A DNA stretch of 32,262 nt from an uncultured Bacteroidales bacterium. GTDB taxonomy: Bacteria > Bacteroidota > Bacteroidia > Bacteroidales > F082. Where the stretch lies: the NCBI GenBank assembly GCA_937902805.1, contig CALEMB010000037.1, forward strand, positions 1 through 32,262, read 5' to 3'. A program made the position numbers and the translations under genes. Shown piece by piece: positions 15,943 through 23,456 of this stretch (positions are counted from its first letter, which is position 1; every line of letters begins with the position of its first letter). The notes below the pieces were generated by a model. It was not told the DNA's origin. It searched no databases and was given only the letters and a program-made list of their open reading frames with translations.

Positions 15943-17934
15943 ATGAGCGAAATCAACGAAGACGATATCTTCACGCAAAACGAAGACCCCATACCAACTA
16001 CCGAAAACTACAACGACGACAGCATTGTCCATCTTGAGGACATGGAGCACATCCGTCGTCGCCCGGGTATGTACATCGGCAAGCTTGGCGACGGTGCCTC
16101 ACAGGACGACGGCATCTATGTGCTCATCAAAGAGGTGATTGACAACTCCATTGACGAGTTCACTTCGGGCTTCGGTAAGAGAATCGAGGTGACGGTCAAC
16201 AAAGCAGAAAAAAAGGTCAGCATCCGCGACTATGGTCGTGGCATTCCGTTAGGCAAGCTGAAGGAAGCTGTCTCCCAACTGAATACAGGTGCAAAGTATG
16301 ATAGTAAGGTATTCCAGAAATCGGTCGGATTGAACGGTGTGGGTACCAAGGCTGTCAATGCGCTTTCGTCTTATTTTAGGGTGCAGTCTATACGTGAGGG
16401 CAAGACGAGAATTGTGGAGTTTGCTCAGGGAAAATTGATTAATGATTCGGGGATTATTCCAGTAGAGGCGGCCCTTCGACAGGCTCAGGGACCTAACACT
16501 ACTGTCGGCCCTTCGACAGGCTCAGGGACCTTGGATACTGGGACTTTAACCGAGTTTATCCCTGATTCCGCTCTGTTTGGCAACTACCATTACGTTGATG
16601 AATACATCGAGAAGCGCGTGTGGAACTACGCCTACCTCAACCGTGGCTTGAGTTTGATCTACAACGACAAACGCTATTATTCCAAGAACGGCCTCCTCGA
16701 CCTCTTGCAGAACAATATGGAAGGTGAAGGCCTCTACCCCATCATCCATATCAAGGACGGCGACTTTGAGGCGGCTTTTACCCACGTGAACGGACAGTCG
16801 AGCGACTATTTCTATTCGTTTGTCAACGGTCAGCACACCACCGAAGGCGGCACACACCAGTCCGCTTTCCGCGAAGGCTATGCCCGCGTGGTGCGTGAGT
16901 TCTATCAAAAAGAATACGAGCCTGCCGACATCCGTCAAGGCTTGATTTGCGCCTTATGTGTGAGGATTCAAGAGCCTGTGTTTGAGGCACAGACCAAGAC
17001 CAAACTCGGCTCCACCCACCTTGCGCCCAACAACCCCGACGGCACCAACGACAGTCCTTTCCTGAAGACATACGTCTTCGACATTTTGAAACGACACTTG
17101 GACAACTACCTGCACAAGAACCCTGATACAGTGAGCGTATTGCAGGCGAAGATTCAAGCTAACGAAAAGGAGCGTAAGGAGATTGCTGGCATCAAGAAAG
17201 CCGCCCGCGAGAGCGCCAAGAAGGTCAGCCTCAACAACCGCAAGCTCCGCGACTGTCGCATCCACCTCAACACCAACCACGAGAAACGCCTCGAAAGCAC
17301 CATCTTCATCACCGAGGGCGACTCCGCATCGGGAAGCATCACCAAGAGCCGCGACGTACAGACCCAGGCCGTATTCAGCCTGCGTGGTAAGCCACTCAAC
17401 TGCTTGGGAATGACCAAGAAAGTGTGTTACGAGAACGAGGAGTTCAACCTGCTGCAAGCCGCCTTGAACATCGACGAGGACATCGAGAACCTGCGCTACA
17501 ACAATATCGTCATCGCCACCGATGCCGATGTCGACGGTATGCACATCCGCCTGCTGATGCTCACTTTCTTCCTCCAGTTCTATCCCGACCTCGTGCGTAA
17601 CGGCCATGTCTACATCTTGCAGACACCGCTGTTCCGTGTGCGCAACAAAAAAGAGACCTACTACTGCTACAGCGACGAGGAACGCATCGCCGCCAAAGAG
17701 AAATGCGGCAAGCAAGCGGAAATCACACGATTCAAAGGCTTGGGAGAAATCTCCCCCGACGAATTCCGTGGCTTCATCGGCCCCAACATGCGCCTCGAAC
17801 CCGTCATCCTGCGTTACGACTTTGGCATCAAGGAGTTGCTTGAATACTACATGGGCAAAAACACCATGGAACGCCAGAAGTTCATCATCGACAATCTGCG
17901 GATTGAAGATGACTCAGAGATGGATAAGATATAA
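15943..17934 (+). CDS. parE: DNA topoisomerase IV subunit B, with an in-frame repeat insertion
   Basis: The product is 663 residues. The GHKL ATPase domain has EVIDNSIDEF (64-73, catalytic Glu64 and Mg-binding Asn68), RDYGRGIP (95-102) and the ATP lid GLNGVGTKAVNA (129-140). The TOPRIM domain has EGDSASG (458-464) and DADVDG (527-532), and the C-terminus has GLGEISPDEF (600-609). SLRGKPLN and the absence of a long GyrB-type insertion favour ParE over GyrB. With ParC it unlinks daughter chromosomes; parC is not in the window. Residues 176-196, within the ATPase region, are encoded by two in-frame copies of a 24-bp interspersed repeat and read AALRQAQGP...GPSTGSGT, unlike the rest of the protein. 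No frameshift is seen, so the gene should be functional. Confidence 0.93.
   Translation: MSEINEDDIFTQNEDPIPTTENYNDDSIVHLEDMEHIRRRPGMYIGKLGDGASQDDGIYVLIKEVIDNSIDEFTSGFGKRIEVTVNKAEKKVSIRDYGRGIPLGKLKEAVSQLNTGAKYDSKVFQKSVGLNGVGTKAVNALSSYFRVQSIREGKTRIVEFAQGKLINDSGIIPVEAALRQAQGPNTTVGPSTGSGTLDTGTLTEFIPDSALFGNYHYVDEYIEKRVWNYAYLNRGLSLIYNDKRYYSKNGLLDLLQNNMEGEGLYPIIHIKDGDFEAAFTHVNGQSSDYFYSFVNGQHTTEGGTHQSAFREGYARVVREFYQKEYEPADIRQGLICALCVRIQEPVFEAQTKTKLGSTHLAPNNPDGTNDSPFLKTYVFDILKRHLDNYLHKNPDTVSVLQAKIQANEKERKEIAGIKKAARESAKKVSLNNRKLRDCRIHLNTNHEKRLESTIFITEGDSASGSITKSRDVQTQAVFSLRGKPLNCLGMTKKVCYENEEFNLLQAALNIDEDIENLRYNNIVIATDADVDGMHIRLLMLTFFLQFYPDLVRNGHVYILQTPLFRVRNKKETYYCYSDEERIAAKEKCGKQAEITRFKGLGEISPDEFRGFIGPNMRLEPVILRYDFGIKELLEYYMGKNTMERQKFIIDNLRIEDDSEMDKI
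16470..16493 (+). repeat. 24-bp interspersed repeat, copy 1 (inside parE)
   Basis: This copy begins GGCCCTTCGACAGG and ends CTCAGGGACC. It can form a weak hairpin (CCCT with AGGG). It is translated in frame as AALRQAQGP (sharing its first codon with host sequence) in topoisomerase IV subunit B. It is identical to the copies at 16507-16530 and 17957-17980. Confidence 0.85.
16507..16530 (+). repeat. 24-bp interspersed repeat, copy 2 (inside parE)
   Basis: It is identical over all 24 bases to the copy 37 bases upstream but is read in a different frame, so it encodes GPSTGSGT instead of LRQAQGP. The unit plus a 13-base spacer is 37 bases, which shifts the frame by one; the coding frame still stays open through both copies. 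Confidence 0.85.
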
Positions 17935-17956
17935 GTGGTACGTCCTTTAGCTGTTC

Positions 17957-17980
17957 GGCCCTTCGACAGGCTCAGGGACC
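17957..17980 (+). repeat. 24-bp interspersed repeat, copy 3 (intergenic)
   Basis: This is a third exact copy of the repeat in the 52-base gap between the convergent parE gene and the small lipoprotein gene. Here it is non-coding and could form part of a weak bidirectional 3'-end hairpin. Confidence 0.85.
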
Positions 17981-17986
17981 TCAGGT

Positions 17987-18418
17987 TTATTTCCCAGTGA
18001 AATTACTTTGATATTTGAACAGAATAAACTGGTCCGCATGCATATCAAAGTCGATGGTGTGGACGCAGAAACGGCAGTATTCGTAAGTGCCATCGTCCAA
18101 AAGCAGGCGACCTACATAACCGTCCTGTAGATTGATATGCTCTATGGTCTCCGACCAGCCGTCCTTGGGTATCCTGTCAACCATACTCAGGCGATACACC
18201 AAATCCTTCACGAAGGCAAACTCCACTTGACTGGAGCCAGTGTTCGTCATGTTGAAATCGCTGTCGGCAACGATGTTCACATCGCCTTGCGAGAAGAAGT
18301 TGACGCCCTCGGTTCTGTCAAGATAGATATAGGCCAACTCATAGCTCGTCTCAGCGGGGACGCAAGCACCCAAACTCATGCACAGAGCCATTGCAATGAT
18401 TATATTCTTGATTCTCAT
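17987..18418 (-). CDS. Small lipoprotein of unknown function
   Basis: The product is 143 residues from the ATG at 18416-18418. The signal ends LGAC, giving an acylated Cys at about residue 19, followed by CVPAETSYEL. The mature part is mostly beta-prone (YIYLDRTEGVNFFSQGDVNIV, GYVGRLLLDDGTYEYCRFCVHTIDF) and contains a CRFC pair. I do not recognise a named family. It follows the ABC-F gene after 10 bases and so probably shares its transcript. Its 3' end faces parE, with one copy of the 24-bp repeat between them. Confidence 0.65.
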   Translation of the reverse strand: MRIKNIIIAMALCMSLGACVPAETSYELAYIYLDRTEGVNFFSQGDVNIVADSDFNMTNTGSSQVEFAFVKDLVYRLSMVDRIPKDGWSETIEHINLQDGYVGRLLLDDGTYEYCRFCVHTIDFDMHADQFILFKYQSNFTGK

Positions 18419-18428
18419 AACCAAATTT

Positions 18429-20189
18429 TTATCCTCCTATTTCATCCAATTCAAGCCAACGCAGCTCTTTTTCGTCAAGCAGTTCCTTGATTTCCTGCAA
18501 GCGGTTGCCCATCTCTTGCAGTTTCTGGTAGTCACCCTCATTGTTCAAGGCTTCTGTCAAAGATTGTTTCTCAGCCTCAAGGTCGGCCATTTCCTGCGTT
18601 AATGTCTCATATTCACGCTGTTCCTTGAAGGAACGCTTCACCTTCTCGCGCTGCTTCGCGGGGCGTGGTTCTTCCTTCTTCTGTGCAGTTTTTTCTTTCC
18701 GCTCCTCTTTGGTTTTGGCATCCAGATAGTCCTTATACTGGCTGTAGTTGCCCATGAAGCCTTTCACCACTCCATCGCCTTGGAAGACAAAGAGTTGGTC
18801 GACGACCTCATCCATGAAGAAACGGTCGTGCGAGACTACCAAAAGACAGCCTTTATAGCCTTGCAAAAAATCCTCCAGCTTCTGTAAAGTCAGCAAGTCC
18901 AAATCGTTGGTAGGCTCGTCAAGGATGAGGAAGTTGGGATTCTGCACCAAGATAGTCAACAGGTAAAGCCGCCGCTTCTCGCCACCGCTGAGCAGGGCGA
19001 CAGGCTGGCGGTGCATCTTGTACGGGAAATTGAAATGTGCCAACAGTTGGTCGGCCGTATAGACTTTGTCCTTGCCGTAGGTCATCACCTCGGCGATGTC
19101 GCGCACCGTGCTGATGACGGTCTTGCTTTCGTCGAACTGTATGCCTTCCTGACGGTAGTAGCCGTAGGTCACGGTCTCGCCCGTCTTCACGCGCCCTCGA
19201 TCGGGCTGCACCGCACCGGTGATAATGTTGAGGAAGGTGGACTTGCCTACCCCATTCTTACCAATCAAACCGATGCGCTCGCCGCGCTTGAAGACATAGT
19301 CGAAGTCCTTGAGCACGGCGAGGTCACCAAACGACTTCGACACATTGCTGAGTTCCAATATCTTACCGCCTAAGCGTTGCATTTGCAGGCCAAACTCAAG
19401 GCGTTCGTCTTGCTCCTGATACTTCGAGCGTTCCTTCAAGTCATAGAAGGCATCGATGCGACTCTTCGACTTGGAGGTGCGGGCCTGTGGCATCCTGCGC
19501 ATCCATTCCAACTCGTATTTCAGTAGTTGGCTGTTGCGTTCCGCCGTAGCACGTTTCACCTCCTCGCGTTCGCGGCTTTTCTCCACATAATAGTCGAAGT
19601 TGCCGTTGTGGGTGTACATCACGCCTTGGTAGAGCTCAAAAATCTTGTTGCACACGCGATCAAGGAAATAGCGGTCGTGTGTCACCATGAGCAATGTCAT
19701 GCTCGACTGGGTGAGGAACTTCTCCAACCATTCCACCATCTCCACGTCGAGGTGGTTGGTAGGTTCGTCAAGGATAAGGAAATCAGGCTCGTGCAGCAAC
19801 ACCAAGGCCAAGGCAAGGCGTTTCACCTGTCCGCCCGAAAGTTCATCGACGCTCTGCTCCAAATCATCTAAGGCAAAGCGGGTCAAATACTGCCTTGCTT
19901 TGAGGTGTTGGTCTTCGTTGAGGTCGGCCAACAAATCCGAAATCCGCGTTCGCGCAGGGTACACGGGCAGCTGCTCCAAGTAGCCGATTTTGATGTCGTT
20001 GGCGTAAGTAATCGTCCCGGTATCAGGCGACTCCTTCCCCACCAATATCTTCAGCATCGTCGACTTGCCCGAGCCATTGGTGGCAATCAAAGCGGTCTTG
20101 TCGCCCTTCTCGATGCCAAAGGTGACATCGGCGAACAGCGTCTTGATGCCGTACGACTTGGAGATGGAATTGACCGACAGATAATTCAT
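18429..20189 (-). CDS. ABC-F family ATPase, Uup-like
   Basis: The product is 586 residues with two fused ABC ATPase domains and no membrane segments. Domain 1 has the Walker A loop ATNGSGKST (36-44; the usual first Gly is Ala), LSGGQ and DEPTNHLD. Domain 2 has GKNGVGKST, LSGGE and DEPTNDLD. The inter-domain linker (~200-270) is rich in charged residues, and the C-terminal ~80 residues form a Lys/Glu-rich coiled coil, as in Uup. ABC-F proteins bind the ribosome or branched DNA and influence translation or genome stability; some give antibiotic resistance, but nothing here indicates that. The start codon overlaps the stop of the upstream VOC gene by four bases (ATGA). Confidence 0.9.
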   Translation of the reverse strand: MNYLSVNSISKSYGIKTLFADVTFGIEKGDKTALIATNGSGKSTMLKILVGKESPDTGTITYANDIKIGYLEQLPVYPARTRISDLLADLNEDQHLKARQYLTRFALDDLEQSVDELSGGQVKRLALALVLLHEPDFLILDEPTNHLDVEMVEWLEKFLTQSSMTLLMVTHDRYFLDRVCNKIFELYQGVMYTHNGNFDYYVEKSREREEVKRATAERNSQLLKYELEWMRRMPQARTSKSKSRIDAFYDLKERSKYQEQDERLEFGLQMQRLGGKILELSNVSKSFGDLAVLKDFDYVFKRGERIGLIGKNGVGKSTFLNIITGAVQPDRGRVKTGETVTYGYYRQEGIQFDESKTVISTVRDIAEVMTYGKDKVYTADQLLAHFNFPYKMHRQPVALLSGGEKRRLYLLTILVQNPNFLILDEPTNDLDLLTLQKLEDFLQGYKGCLLVVSHDRFFMDEVVDQLFVFQGDGVVKGFMGNYSQYKDYLDAKTKEERKEKTAQKKEEPRPAKQREKVKRSFKEQREYETLTQEMADLEAEKQSLTEALNNEGDYQKLQEMGNRLQEIKELLDEKELRWLELDEIGG

Positions 20190-20650
20190 TTCGCGAAACG
20201 CTTGACGTACTCGATGGGATACTGCGACTTTTCCGAGACCTGCTCCACCGTCATGCCCGACTCAAACAACCTCTTGATGACGGCATCCATAGGCTCACCG
20301 ACTTCGATGATATGGTGGTCAGGGTCGTAGAAACGGACGACACGCTGTCCCCAAGGCGCTTCCTCCATGGGATGAACATACTCGATTTCAGGAAATTCCT
20401 TCAGGTATTCCAGGAATTTGTCGAAGTCCTTCTCCTCGAAATACAGTTCCGCGTCGTTTGACTTCGTGCAGACCTGGTCGGTATGGATCATCTCTTTCCA
20501 TTTTTTCATCTCTTGTAAGGCGAAACCACCAGAGAACTGCACATTCTCTCCGAAGTCCATGACGACGCGGTCGCCAATCACCTCTTCATAAAAGGTAATC
20601 GCTTTTTCCATGTCGGTAACCGCCAGCAGCGGGCATTTGAATTTCAACAT
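20186..20650 (-). CDS. VOC-superfamily (glyoxalase/bleomycin-resistance-like) protein
   Basis: The product is 154 residues from the ATG at 20648-20650; an upstream in-frame start at 20713 would include the neighbouring terminator and promoter. It has paired beta-alpha-beta-beta-beta units: residues ~1-60 begin with CPLLAVTDMEKAITFYEEVIG, and ~70-125 end with VRFYDPDHHIIEVGE, whose Glu is a typical metal ligand. A short helical tail (MTVEQVSEKSQYPIEYVKRF) follows. VOC members are small metalloenzymes or binding proteins, and no substrate can be assigned. It is first in an operon with the ABC-F ATPase (4-base overlap) and the small lipoprotein. Confidence 0.8.
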   Translation of the reverse strand: MLKFKCPLLAVTDMEKAITFYEEVIGDRVVMDFGENVQFSGGFALQEMKKWKEMIHTDQVCTKSNDAELYFEEKDFDKFLEYLKEFPEIEYVHPMEEAPWGQRVVRFYDPDHHIIEVGEPMDAVIKRLFESGMTVEQVSEKSQYPIEYVKRFAK

Positions 20651-20670
20651 AGCGTTAGGTTTTGATAGTG

Positions 20671-20678
20671 CAAAGATA
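20671..20678 (-). promoter_or_regulatory. -7 promoter motif of the VOC/ABC-F operon, fused to the upstream terminator
   Basis: Read on the minus strand, TATCTTTG lies 20 bases before the VOC ATG. Its first base is at the end of the T-run of the upstream gene's terminator, so termination and re-initiation happen within about 40 bases. Confidence 0.55.
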
Positions 20679-20709
20679 AAAAAAGCCTCGCATCCACAGA
20701 CACGAGGCT
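20678..20709 (-). terminator. Rho-independent terminator of the lipoprotein mutarotase gene
   Basis: On the minus strand a 7-bp stem (AGCCTCG 20684-20690 with CGAGGCT 20703-20709) is followed by seven T residues (20678-20684). It lies about 20 bases after the stop at 20731. Confidence 0.75.
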
Positions 20710-20730
20710 TCAAATTTTATGGATTAGAGG

Positions 20731-21873
20731 TCATTTCTTTTCCTTGGGCAGCACGGCAAACTTGTAGATGCAAATCTGGTGATAGGTGTCGCCAGGATTG
20801 AGAATCGGCTTGGGTGCCAATGCTGTGTGGTTGATGGCATCAGGGAAATACTGTGTCTCAAGTGCCAAACCTTCACGGATGTTCAAAGGCTTGCCACATT
20901 TGCCAATGCCCTTGCCATCGAAGAAGTTGCCGCTATAGAACTGGAGGCCGACCTGGTCGCTCCACACCTGCATCTCTCGACCACTGACAGGCTCCGTCAG
21001 TGTGGCATTCCATGCGTATTCCTTAGAACTCGTCTTGTCCATAATCCAATTGTGATCGTAGCCCTTGGCGTTCTTCAGCTGTTCATCGTCGGCAGTGATG
21101 TTATCACCGATGCGGTGTTTCTCACGGAAATCAAACGGAGTCTCTTTCACACCAGAGAACTTGCCCGTCGGGACAATGTGCTCGTCAATGGTAGTCATGT
21201 AACGCGAATTGATTTGCAACTCATGGTCGATGATGGTGCCGTTGCCCTCACCTTTCAGATTGAAGAAGGAATGATGCGAGAAACTGCACAAGGTTGGGGC
21301 ATCGGTGGTAGCTGAATAACGGATGACAAACTGGTTGTCGTGCGTCAAAGTGTAGCTCATCGTCACATCAAGGTTGCCTGGGAAGCCGTCCTCGCCGTCT
21401 GGGAATACGGTGTGCATCTGTATCACGCTGTCGTTAACCGAAACCACGTCCCAAACGCGCTTGTCAGCACCAATGAGACCGCCATGAAGCGTGTTCTCAC
21501 CATCGTTTTTAGTCAGCTGATATTCAACGTCGTCCAAAGTAAAGCTACCATTGGAAATGCGGTTGGCGCAACGACCCACAACAGCACCAAGATAACGTTC
21601 TCCATTGTTGTTCAGATACTTGTCAATATGGTCATAGCCCAGAACAATGTCTTCGAAACTGCCACGTCTGTCGGGCATCCAAAGTGCTACGACACGACCA
21701 CCGTAGTTGGTGACCTGCATCGTCAAAAATCCATTGTGAAGGGTATAAAGTGAAACAGATTTCCCGTCCACTTCCTTGGTGAAGTTCTCGGCGGGAATCA
21801 GCTTGACTTCTTTCTTAGGGTTGCAACCGACTAACAATAAGGCAATTGCAAATAACGTTAAGGCTTTTTTCAT
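20731..21873 (-). CDS. Aldose 1-epimerase lipoprotein (exported mutarotase)
   Basis: The product is 380 residues from the ATG at 21871-21873. The lipoprotein signal ends LVGC (Cys17), so the enzyme should be periplasmic or outer-membrane anchored. Mutarotase motifs are VVGRCANRISNGSF, NTLHGG, SHHSFFNL (catalytic His) and GLALETQYFPD (catalytic Glu). It would equilibrate galactose or glucose anomers outside the cytoplasm before uptake, complementing the cytoplasmic enzyme at 12179-13234. It is a single-gene unit with a good promoter and its own terminator. It sits 6 kb from the galactose operon. Confidence 0.9.
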   Translation of the reverse strand: MKKALTLFAIALLLVGCNPKKEVKLIPAENFTKEVDGKSVSLYTLHNGFLTMQVTNYGGRVVALWMPDRRGSFEDIVLGYDHIDKYLNNNGERYLGAVVGRCANRISNGSFTLDDVEYQLTKNDGENTLHGGLIGADKRVWDVVSVNDSVIQMHTVFPDGEDGFPGNLDVTMSYTLTHDNQFVIRYSATTDAPTLCSFSHHSFFNLKGEGNGTIIDHELQINSRYMTTIDEHIVPTGKFSGVKETPFDFREKHRIGDNITADDEQLKNAKGYDHNWIMDKTSSKEYAWNATLTEPVSGREMQVWSDQVGLQFYSGNFFDGKGIGKCGKPLNIREGLALETQYFPDAINHTALAPKPILNPGDTYHQICIYKFAVLPKEKK

Positions 21874-21908
21874 CTTATTCGACTTCAAATCTTCTGATTT
21901 TTAAGCGG

Positions 21909-21940
21909 CAAAATTACAAAATCTCTTTATTCCGTGCAAA
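21909..21940 (-). promoter_or_regulatory. Promoter of the lipoprotein mutarotase gene
   Basis: On the minus strand TTTG (21937-21940) and TAATTTTG (21909-21916) are spaced by 20 bases, a textbook Bacteroidota -33/-7 pair. The -7 box lies 35 bases before the ATG at 21873. Confidence 0.75.
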
Positions 21941-21947
21941 CACTATT

Positions 21948-23399
21948 TTAATTTGTTCTCACCACGCCTTGATAATCCACTGTCTTATGACGTTTTAGGA
22001 ACTCCATCATCATCTCCTCAGACGTCATGAAAGTGCTACTACCCTCGTCGATGCTTTCAACAATAACCGTTGAAGCCATATAGCTGTTGAAGGCCACTTT
22101 GTAGGTCTTTGAGGTCGAGAATTTATTGTCCTCCATATTGACCCAGACACTTCTGCCATCGTCGTTTACCGAATAGGTCATCCCCGAAACATACGAAGGA
22201 TAACCGCCGTTTTTCCTGTAGGAATTGAGGATAAACTTCTTCACCTGATTGCCAGTCATTTGGTAAACAACGACATCGTTGTTGAACGGGTCGATGGAAT
22301 AGACATCCTTCACCGTGATGGGGCCTTTCTTCAGATGGTTGACGCGCACGCCCCCTGTGTTTTGGAAGGCGAAGTCGGCACCGCTGATTTCACGGATGGC
22401 ATCGGTCATCATGCAACCTATCTCCTGTGGGGTCTCAAACTTGGTCAACGCCGTAGCTATGGGTTCGTTCAGGGCGGGCGAATCGTTGAACTCGTTCACC
22501 AAGACCTTGATTTCAGCATTCTCCTTCCCTACCTTGTTGACATCCAAGACAATGGCTTCCTTTTCAATGACTTTATGCTCCTTTACTTTCAGCTTCATCA
22601 AGGTGGCATATTTCAGGTGAGAACCCGATTGGGTAATCAAGACGCAATTGGTTTCGGAAGGATTTTCTATTAAGGTGTGCGAATGTCCGCCTATGATGGC
22701 ATCAAGCCAAGGGTTGGCTTGTGCCAGTTCCATGTCGTCCTCAAGGCCGCAATGCGAGAGGAGAATCACCACGTCGTTCTGGTCCCTAAGGTATTTGTAC
22801 TCAGGCAACACTTCATGGCCACGCTCGAAACTTAGCCCTTTCAGCTTGTCGGGATGCGTCCCCGGAATGCCGTCGTGGCGGATTTCAATCATGCCAATCA
22901 CGGCCATCTTTACGCCTTGATGTTCAAAGGTCTCAAAAGGCTTGATGCCGAGGTTGATGTCATTGGGAATGAATACATTGGCACAGAGGAACGGGAAATT
23001 GGCCCGCTCAATATCGTGCTGCAAGCTGACGATTTCGCCATCCCACTCGTGGTTGCCCACCGCCGAAAGGTCGAAGCCCGTTCGGTTCATCAACTCGATC
23101 ATGGGATAATTGACGGGGTCGTATTGGTCATTGACGGGATTGCCCGTGCGGTTGTCGCCTGCCGAAAACACCAGCAAGTCAGGATAGACATTCCTCAAAC
23201 TGTCGACCAGCGCAGCAAACTTGGGGAACATGTCGATGTTGGAGTGCATGTCGTTAACGGAGAGGATGGCGATTTCAGTTGTACTCTCAACAGGCTGGCT
23301 TTCAACGGTTTTATTCTCGTTTTCTGGCTCATGGCGAAGGGTGAGAAACAAAACCACCGCCAGCAAGGCGAGCACCAATAACAGTTTCTTCTTATTCAT
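21948..23399 (-). CDS. 5'-nucleotidase/2',3'-cyclic phosphodiesterase-type metallophosphatase
   Basis: The product is 483 residues from the ATG at 23397-23399, just before a clear hydrophobic N-terminal segment (KKLLLVLALLAVVLFLTL). That segment acts as signal or anchor and places the enzyme in the periplasm. The calcineurin-like phosphatase domain (~45-260) has the metal motifs NDMHSN, SAGDN, GNHEWDGE, LLSHCG and GGHSHT. The C-terminal 5'-nucleotidase domain (~290-470) contains NTGGVRV, a substrate-binding motif. The family (UshA/CpdB relatives) hydrolyses extracytoplasmic nucleotides for phosphate and nucleoside salvage. It is divergent from the hybrid kinase gene with closely spaced promoters. 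The start codon is clear because the frame before it is antisense to the kinase gene. Confidence 0.88.
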   Translation of the reverse strand: MNKKKLLLVLALLAVVLFLTLRHEPENENKTVESQPVESTTEIAILSVNDMHSNIDMFPKFAALVDSLRNVYPDLLVFSAGDNRTGNPVNDQYDPVNYPMIELMNRTGFDLSAVGNHEWDGEIVSLQHDIERANFPFLCANVFIPNDINLGIKPFETFEHQGVKMAVIGMIEIRHDGIPGTHPDKLKGLSFERGHEVLPEYKYLRDQNDVVILLSHCGLEDDMELAQANPWLDAIIGGHSHTLIENPSETNCVLITQSGSHLKYATLMKLKVKEHKVIEKEAIVLDVNKVGKENAEIKVLVNEFNDSPALNEPIATALTKFETPQEIGCMMTDAIREISGADFAFQNTGGVRVNHLKKGPITVKDVYSIDPFNNDVVVYQMTGNQVKKFILNSYRKNGGYPSYVSGMTYSVNDDGRSVWVNMEDNKFSTSKTYKVAFNSYMASTVIVESIDEGSSTFMTSEEMMMEFLKRHKTVDYQGVVRTN

Positions 23400-23422
23400 T
23401 TTCGTCGAGGTTATAATTGGCG

Positions 23423-23430
23423 CAAATTTA
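23423..23430 (-). promoter_or_regulatory. -7 promoter motif of the nucleotidase gene
   Basis: On the minus strand TAAATTTG lies 23 bases before the ATG at 23399. It is only 11 bases from the -7 motif of the divergent kinase gene, so polymerase binding at the two promoters should compete. Confidence 0.55.
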
Positions 23431-23441
23431 GGAAAAAGTTT

Positions 23442-23449
23442 TATTTTTG
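23442..23449 (+). promoter_or_regulatory. -7 promoter motif of the hybrid kinase gene
   Basis: TATTTTTG lies seven bases before the ATG at 23457, leaving room for a leader of only a few bases. A TTG at 23417-23419 gives a 22-base spacer. Confidence 0.55.
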
Positions 23450-23456
23450 CGGCATC

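Noticed and set aside
15943..17934. GyrB rather than ParE
   Set aside because: SLRGKPLN, GLGEISPDEF and the overall size fit the topoisomerase IV-type subunit better, although the two are close and a tree would settle it.
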